From an uncultured Prevotellaceae bacterium (GTDB lineage Bacteria > Bacteroidota > Bacteroidia > Bacteroidales > Bacteroidaceae), in contig CACYME010000049.1 in the NCBI GenBank assembly GCA_902775475.1, positions 1 to 34,977 of the forward strand: a DNA stretch of 34,977 nucleotides, given 5' to 3'. Shown here one piece after another: positions 30,037 to 34,977 of this stretch. The translations under genes were made by a program, and so were the position numbers. The notes beneath the pieces are model-generated. The model was not told the DNA's origin and did not search any database. It was given only the letters and a program-made list of their open reading frames with translations. Each line of letters begins with the position of its first letter. Position 1 is the stretch's first letter.

Positions 30037-31941
30037 ATGACAGAAGGTTCTTTTTTTCGCCCGCTGGCGGTGCTGGCATGCGGTCTGAGCATGGCCACGG
30101 CGGGCTTCTCGCAACAGCGTCTGCACGTGCATTCGAGCGTGGCCGACGGGCGATGGGACATGCCCGTGGCGACCGACAGCATCAGCCACATCGACGTGAG
30201 CGCCGACCTGAAGCAGCTGCAGCTACACGTCAGCGGCCAGACGACCCTACCCCTTTTGCTCAGCCAGGTGGACAGCCTGACCGTGGAAACCGACCCCATT
30301 GAGGAGACGAAAGACAAATACGAGGTGTTCCAGCTGTTCGTCTACACCGACGACGGCAGCGACATCACTTCAAAAGACTACTATACCGACTGCTTCATCA
30401 ACCTGAACGGCCGCGGCGCCTTCTCTAACTACAGCGCCAACGCCAAAATTCGCGGACGCGGCAACAGCTCGTTCCTCTGGTACGACAAGAAGCCCTATCG
30501 CCTGAAGCTGAACGAGAAGCACAAGCTGCTGGGCCTGGACAAGGCCAAGAGCTGGGTGCTGCTGGCCAACTACCGCGACGTGACCGACCTGATGAACACC
30601 TTCGTCTTCGAGACGGGCGAGTGGCTGGGCCTGCCCTTCACCAACCATACGCGCTATGTGGAGCTGTTCGTCAACGGCGACTACAAGGGCGTCTACCAGC
30701 TGACCGAGCAGGTGCAGCAGGGCAAGAACCGCGTCAACGTGAGCGATGACGGTGGCATCCTCATCGCCCTCGACGTGGACGACGGCCCCAACGAGAGCCC
30801 CTACGCCGACGACAACTGCTGGACGAGCGTCTACCGCATGCCGCTCTGCGTAAAATATCCCGACGACGAGCGCTTCACGCCCAACACCGTTGACTCCGTG
30901 CGCAACGTCTTCGCCCAGCTGGAGCAGGCCATCAAGGACAAGGACTACGCGGCGGTGAAGCAGCAGCTCGACATCCCCTCGTTCATCAAGTTCCTGCAGC
31001 TGCAGGAGTTCATCTACAACGTCGAGCTGTCGGCCCCGCGCTCCATCTATATGCACAAGGACGGCGACGGCCCCTGGGTGATGGGCCCACTGTGGGACTT
31101 CGATGCCGGCTACGACTTCGACTGGAGCAACATGTACACCGGCCACACCTTCTTTGCCGACTACCACGAGACGGTGATGGGCACCAACCCCCTGAAGCGC
31201 AACGGCGAGTACAGCTACGTGCCGCAGTTCTTCACCGACCTCTTCGGCTGCCCGGAGTTCGTAGAGGACTACAAGGCGCAGTGGCTGGCCGTGAAAGACA
31301 GCATCGTCAGCCACGGGTGGGACGAGTGCATGAAATATGTGGCTCAGCTGAGGCAGCAGGGCACCATGCAGCGCGAGGCCGACCGCTGGCCCGTCAGCGG
31401 GAAGAGCTTCGACAGCGAGGTGGAGAAGATGCACCGCTGGCTGCAGAACCGCGCCACGTTCATGACCGACCTCATTGCCAACATCCCCGTGCCCGACACC
31501 ACGCAGGTGACCGGCGGTCGGCTCTGCGGCACGCTGCCAGTCAACGTGACGATGAACTGGGCTGAGGGCTACGACCAGACGAGCAAGGTGCGCATCAGCC
31601 GCTCGCAGGTGCTCAGCCTGATGGGCATCGGGCGCTCCCAGCTGAACGAGGCCAACATCGACATCGTGCCGCTCTACGCCGACGGCTCCGAGGGTCCCAA
31701 CAACACGCAGGGCGTCTACGGCGGATGGTTCGACGAGAACGGCGAGCCCTTCGACTGGGGCCACGGCCACGTATATATAGAGGTGTTCGACGATTTGTGG
31801 AACTGGAACTGCGGCCTGCACCAGGAGCACTGCTGGGACGACGAGCACACCGTGACGATGCAGATGCAGTACCCCCACAACGGCGAGCTGCTGAAGGTCA
31901 ACATCGAGGTGCACTTCACCATCGAAACCGACTGGTGGTAA
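30037..31941 (+). CDS. secreted CotH-kinase family protein with DUF4859 tail
   Basis: 634 residues. Signal peptide MTEGSFFRPLAVLACGLSMATAGFSQ. CotH kinase-like domain over about 100-480: IRGRGNSSF (138-146), KSWVLLANYRD (171-181), GDYKGVYQLTEQV (214-226) and GPLWDFDAGYDFDW (350-363), the last giving the expected metal-binding Asp residues. CotH proteins in spore formers are protein kinases; secreted relatives occur widely in Bacteroidales, where the target is unknown. The last 130 residues (YDQTSKVRISRSQVLSLMG ... GGWFDENGEPFDWGHG ... VNIEVHFTI) fit DUF4859. The next gene, 122 bases on, has the same tail domain, so the two are probably deployed together. Confidence 0.87.
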   Translation: MTEGSFFRPLAVLACGLSMATAGFSQQRLHVHSSVADGRWDMPVATDSISHIDVSADLKQLQLHVSGQTTLPLLLSQVDSLTVETDPIEETKDKYEVFQLFVYTDDGSDITSKDYYTDCFINLNGRGAFSNYSANAKIRGRGNSSFLWYDKKPYRLKLNEKHKLLGLDKAKSWVLLANYRDVTDLMNTFVFETGEWLGLPFTNHTRYVELFVNGDYKGVYQLTEQVQQGKNRVNVSDDGGILIALDVDDGPNESPYADDNCWTSVYRMPLCVKYPDDERFTPNTVDSVRNVFAQLEQAIKDKDYAAVKQQLDIPSFIKFLQLQEFIYNVELSAPRSIYMHKDGDGPWVMGPLWDFDAGYDFDWSNMYTGHTFFADYHETVMGTNPLKRNGEYSYVPQFFTDLFGCPEFVEDYKAQWLAVKDSIVSHGWDECMKYVAQLRQQGTMQREADRWPVSGKSFDSEVEKMHRWLQNRATFMTDLIANIPVPDTTQVTGGRLCGTLPVNVTMNWAEGYDQTSKVRISRSQVLSLMGIGRSQLNEANIDIVPLYADGSEGPNNTQGVYGGWFDENGEPFDWGHGHVYIEVFDDLWNWNCGLHQEHCWDDEHTVTMQMQYPHNGELLKVNIEVHFTIETDWW

Positions 31942-32063
31942 AAGAGTCCGACGTGGGCGGACAAAAATCCGACAACGGCTGATTCTCGGGAACCGCCACC
32001 ACAGAAAAAGAAGGCGAAATGAGCAAAGAACGAAGAATAATCCTACAAAACATAACACCAACT

Positions 32064-34202
32064 ATGAAAAAAATCCTGACATTCGCGCTGCTGCTGGCTG
32101 CCTACGCCACGGGCGCAAGCGCCCAGAAGTCGGTCTACATCCCCGACGAATGGCGCCAGAACCGCACGGACACGCTGCTCTACAAAGAGAGCGACCCCGA
32201 CAACAAGTACACCTGGTCGAAGAGCCGCTCGGTAGAGTCGGACAACGTCATCATCTTCTGGGACAAGTACTACACCACCAACCCCAAGAACCTGCCGAAG
32301 AGCAACTTCTACTACGTCGACATCGACGACCTGCTGCAGAAGTGCGAGACCTTCTTCGATCTGGAAATCAACCAGCTGGGCTTCGTTGACCCGCAGAACA
32401 GCAACCTGAACAAATACAAGGTGATGGTGCTGATGAACCACACCGAGACCTGGACGTGCTACGGCGGCGGCTACGACTTCGAGGTGTCGGCGCTGTGGCT
32501 CAACCCCTCCACGTGCAAGCCCGTGGGACACTCCGTGGCGCACGAGGTGGGCCACTCGTTCCACTACATGTGCTACGCCGAGGCCTGCGGCCACAACCAC
32601 TGGTCGTCGAGCACCATCGGCACGGGCTTCCACCTGCCCGTGGGCAGCGGCCAGGCCATCTGGGAACAGACGGCCCAGTGGCAGGCCAACCAGTCGTATC
32701 CCGAACTGATGTTCAGCCAGAGCTACCCCATCTTCAGTAACTCGCACAACTACGCCTTCAGCCATGAGTGGCACCGCTACCAGAGCTACTGGTTCCACTA
32801 TTTCCTCTGCCAGCACTACAACGACATCCAGACCGTGGCCAAGGTGTGGAACCAGCCGATGACGGGTGCCGTAGACTTCAACCAGTCGCTGATGAAACTG
32901 AAGGGTCTCACCGCACGCGACCTCTACAAGCTCTACTTCGAGTATGCCTGCCGCTGCGCCACGTGGGACTTCGACGTCTGCAAGCCCTACCGCAACGCCT
33001 ATATCGGCAACTTCAACTATCGCTGCTCGCTGACCGACGACGGCCAGTATCAGGTGGCGCTGGCCAGCTGTCCGCAGGGCACGGGCTTCAACGTCATCCC
33101 GCTGCAGGTGCCCCAGGCTGGCACCGAGGTGACCACCCACTTCACGGCACTGCACGTGGGCTCTGCACTGGCAGATGCCGACCCGGGCCAGTACTTCAAC
33201 GGAGAGTCGCAGTTCGTAAAGGCCGCCAAGCGCGCCTACAACGTGGTGTCGCGCTCCTCACGCGGTTTCCGTCTGGGCTACGTGGCGCTGATGCAGGACG
33301 GCTCGCGCCAGTATTTCTCTGAGGATAGCGTCTACTGCCAGGGCCAGGCCGTGAAGACCGAGGACTGCTCGTTCACCGTGCCTGAGGGCGTCAGCCGCCT
33401 GTGGCTCATCGTCTCGCCGGCACTGAAGACCTATATCCAGCACAAATGGGACGACAAGATCGACGCCGACGACATGTGGCCCTACAAGTTCTCCCTCGAG
33501 GGCACTGACCTGGCCAGCAACGCCACCGTCTATGCCAACGCCAACCTGGACGGCCGCGAGGTGAGCGACATCACGCTGACCTACAACGTCAGCTATCCGC
33601 GCACCACGGGCAACGAATACTTCGGCACCAACGTCAGCGTCTCCGGACAGGCAGCTGCCATGTTAGGCACCGCCTTCCAGCTGCAGCCCTCCGACATCGC
33701 CTCGAAGATGCAGAGCTACAGCTCGTCGGGACCGTCGGCAGGCCGCATCATGTTCTACGCCGTCAACCCCGATGGCTCGCTGGCCAAGAACGGCTCAACG
33801 GCCAATGGCTACGGTCACTGGTTCAATGCCGCGGGCAAGGTGATTGCCTACTCCTCGGGCTATGTATTCTCTGAGTTCGATCCTGCCTCGCTCACCTTCA
33901 GCCTGGGCCAGTATCCCGGTCGCAGCAGCAACGGCAGCACCTACACCATCCGCCAGGCACTGCGCTACCGCACGGCTGACTCGAAGTATGCCGTGGCCAC
34001 CTTCGTCTTCAACATCACCATCGGTGGCACTGCCTCGGCCACGCTGCAGAGCATCGACTACAGCGACCCCACCGGCATCGTCGACACACGCATCGACGCA
34101 GAGCCCAGCAGCCCCAGCGCCATCTTCGACCTGCAGGGACGCCGCCTCAGCCAGCCGCAGCGGGGCATCAACATCATCAATGGCCGCAAGGTGGTGAAAT
34201 AA
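32064..34202 (+). CDS. secreted DUF6055-type HEXXH protein with DUF4859 tail
   Basis: 712 residues from ATG at 32064, chosen because MKKILTFALLLAAYATGASAQ is a clean signal peptide; an in-frame ATG at 32019 adds 15 residues in front of it. The N-terminal domain carries HEVGH at 160-164 and Glu201 (IWEQTAQW), the pattern of a zinc metalloprotease, within a region resembling DUF6055. A beta-rich middle follows, then a DUF4859 domain (about 520-670: YFGTNVSV, GYGHWFNAAGKVIAY, VFSEFDPASLTFSLGQYPG). The last residues, IFDLQGRRLSQPQRGINIINGRKVVK, are a C-terminal tail common on Prevotella exported proteins. Substrate unknown. Confidence 0.87.
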   Translation: MKKILTFALLLAAYATGASAQKSVYIPDEWRQNRTDTLLYKESDPDNKYTWSKSRSVESDNVIIFWDKYYTTNPKNLPKSNFYYVDIDDLLQKCETFFDLEINQLGFVDPQNSNLNKYKVMVLMNHTETWTCYGGGYDFEVSALWLNPSTCKPVGHSVAHEVGHSFHYMCYAEACGHNHWSSSTIGTGFHLPVGSGQAIWEQTAQWQANQSYPELMFSQSYPIFSNSHNYAFSHEWHRYQSYWFHYFLCQHYNDIQTVAKVWNQPMTGAVDFNQSLMKLKGLTARDLYKLYFEYACRCATWDFDVCKPYRNAYIGNFNYRCSLTDDGQYQVALASCPQGTGFNVIPLQVPQAGTEVTTHFTALHVGSALADADPGQYFNGESQFVKAAKRAYNVVSRSSRGFRLGYVALMQDGSRQYFSEDSVYCQGQAVKTEDCSFTVPEGVSRLWLIVSPALKTYIQHKWDDKIDADDMWPYKFSLEGTDLASNATVYANANLDGREVSDITLTYNVSYPRTTGNEYFGTNVSVSGQAAAMLGTAFQLQPSDIASKMQSYSSSGPSAGRIMFYAVNPDGSLAKNGSTANGYGHWFNAAGKVIAYSSGYVFSEFDPASLTFSLGQYPGRSSNGSTYTIRQALRYRTADSKYAVATFVFNITIGGTASATLQSIDYSDPTGIVDTRIDAEPSSPSAIFDLQGRRLSQPQRGINIINGRKVVK

Positions 34203-34228
34203 GCCAACGGACTCGCCTTTAATTTTAG

Positions 34229-34575
34229 GTAATGCTATAGCAGTTGACCTGTTTGTGCGTAGCCATTCCCCTCGCATGTAGGGGATGGACTACGCACAAA
34301 TAGGTCAACTGCTATATTATTGCGCAAAAAGAATAGCCAAGCAGCTCGAAAGACCTCCCGCTTCCCCACAGCCGCAGGGATGAGAGGAAAAAGGTGGCGA
34401 CAAATGGGGACCAGGCCATGCCGGAGCGGGAAAAAGTCCACGCCTTTTCCGTTGGCAGCGGACGCCGACGATATTGGCAGCGGGCGGGAAAATTATTGGC
34501 AGCGCCCGCCGACTTCCCTGCTGAGAACAGGGGGAGCAAGGCACAAATAGGTCAACTGCCATATCATTGCATAAT
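34229..34575 (-). repeat. repeat element B, MITE-like and non-coding
   Basis: Reverse-orientation relative of element A. The left end (34230-34258) and right end (34541-34575, reversed) both carry GCAG followed by TTGACCT(A/G)TTTGTGC, forming imperfect terminal inverted repeats of about 30 bases. The core (34320-34540, reversed) matches A over the CCCTG..CAGCAGGG hairpin, the CGCTGCCA units, CAACGGAAAAGGC, TTTTTCCTCTCATCCCTGC and GAGGTCTTTCGA. An extra piece of about 40 bases is present relative to A. No gene is supportable here. Confidence 0.8.
34236..34316. repeat. 81-bp near-perfect palindrome at the end of element B
   Basis: TATAGCAGTTGACCTGTTTG starts the left arm and its complement ends the right arm, with one C/T change. 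The tip is CCATTCCCC/GGGGATGG with a seven-base loop CGCATGT. Both sides of the tip are footed by GTAG/CTAC. It can form a cruciform or a long RNA hairpin. Confidence 0.85.
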
Positions 34576-34588
34576 TCTATTAGCACAA

Positions 34589-34977
34589 ACGAGTAAGAGG
34601 TGAACACTAATCAGAGGTGTTCACCTCCTTTCGTGTTCACTTGTCCTCTCACACCACCGTACAAGCGGTTCCGCATACGGCGGTTCCTCAGCCTTCCTAT
34701 CCAGCTATAGCCAGCCCTATGGAGTGACTCGTCGCCGATTGCTCGGGTGAGTATCCAACTGTCGGCTATACGCCAATAACCCTTGCCAGTATTACCCCAT
34801 TGGTAGGCGCACCAACTGTCTATGCCGCATCGGATGAGGTTCTTCACCCGTGTCCGTGGTTTCTTCCACGACTTCCAGATGCACATGCGCAGACGACGGC
34901 GAAGCCATTGGTCTATATCCTTGACCTTATTGCCCATGTCGGCGTAGTCGAAGTACTCTACCCACCCTCGCAGATAG
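34589..34977 (-). mobile_element. group II intron, 3' end, partial at window edge
   Basis: Minus-strand order is maturase ORF, then a D5-like hairpin (34652-34685; 9-bp stem ACCGCCGTA/TACGGTGGT, tip near GCGGAACCGC, two-base bulge), then a D6-like stem (34597-34627; GAGGTGAACAC/GTGTTCACCTC). This is the 3' anatomy of a group II intron. The exact 3' splice site is uncertain, between about 34583 and 34592. The intron ends within about 15 bases of element B. Confidence 0.8.
34611..34977 (-). CDS. ltrA: group II intron reverse transcriptase/maturase, C-terminal part
   Basis: Open to the window edge; visible part reads YLRGWVEYFDYADMGNKVKDIDQWLRRRLRMCIWKSWKKPRTRVKNLIRCGI, the maturase-specific (GIIM, domain X) signature, then SWCAYQWGNTGKGYWRIADSWILTRAIGDESLHRAGYSWI. 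The frame continues through the D5-like sequence (RNRRMRNRLYGGVRG) before stopping at 34611-34613. No HNH endonuclease motif is seen at the C-terminus, so second-strand cleavage may be lacking. The reverse-transcriptase domain lies outside the window. The ATG at 34937 is internal, not the start. Confidence 0.87.
   Translation of the reverse strand, partial: YLRGWVEYFDYADMGNKVKDIDQWLRRRLRMCIWKSWKKPRTRVKNLIRCGIDSWCAYQWGNTGKGYWRIADSWILTRAIGDESLHRAGYSWIGRLRNRRMRNRLYGGVRGQVNTKGGEHL

Noticed and set aside
34312-34607. Short minus-strand frames in element B that share words with frames in element A
   Set aside because: Similarity in several frames reflects DNA-level repeat identity; no start context, no conserved frame and no known domain.

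Overview
The window reads as chromosome of a Bacteroidales bacterium, most likely Prevotella or a close relative. The main clues are the near-absence of Shine-Dalgarno sequences, repeated Bacteroidetes-type promoters (TTTG or TTGG, about 19 bases, then TAnnTTTG), and accessory proteins typical of that group: PCMD proteins, a calycin-like protein, CotH and DUF6055 proteins with DUF4859 tails, and a TonB receptor. The species is inferred from these families, not proven.

Left third (1-15730, all minus strand): the expression core. Transcription runs right to left: rpsU, a Xer-type recombinase, hpf, four tRNAs (Thr-UGU, Tyr-GUA, Gly-UCC, Thr-GGU), tuf, tRNA-Trp, secE, nusG, rplK, rplA, rplJ, rplL, rpoB, rpoC. 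It ends at a clear intrinsic terminator. Beyond that lies a broken TPR lipoprotein gene cut by the window edge. Two places look like small clean deletions: the rplJ/rplL junction, where L7/L12 lacks its usual first residues, and the TPR gene. They may be real or may be assembly errors.

Middle (15730-26090): a CAP-domain lipoprotein, a non-coding repeat element (A), a HerA/DUF853-type ATPase, and a four-gene surface operon (PCMD lipoprotein, outer-membrane barrel, calycin-like/PCMD secreted protein, DUF362 protein). The operon is divergent from alaS on the plus strand. An inverted array of heptamers lies between the DUF362 gene and the ATPase gene.

Right (26090-34977): a small outer-membrane barrel, a TonB-dependent receptor with a structured leader, a gene-free AT-rich stretch with overlapping palindromes, tRNA-Leu and tRNA-Val, then a plus-strand pair of secreted proteins (CotH kinase and DUF6055 HEXXH protein) that share a DUF4859 domain. 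Repeat element B, in inverted orientation to A, follows, and the 3' end of a group II intron with its maturase runs off the window edge.

The least ordinary signals are the A/B repeat family (terminal repeats, GTAG-footed hairpins whose pairing survives sequence change), an identical 18-base leader just ahead of the rpoC and alaS starts, the CTAG cluster before rpoB, the mutually exclusive hairpins at 29306-29359, and the rplJ/rplL junction.
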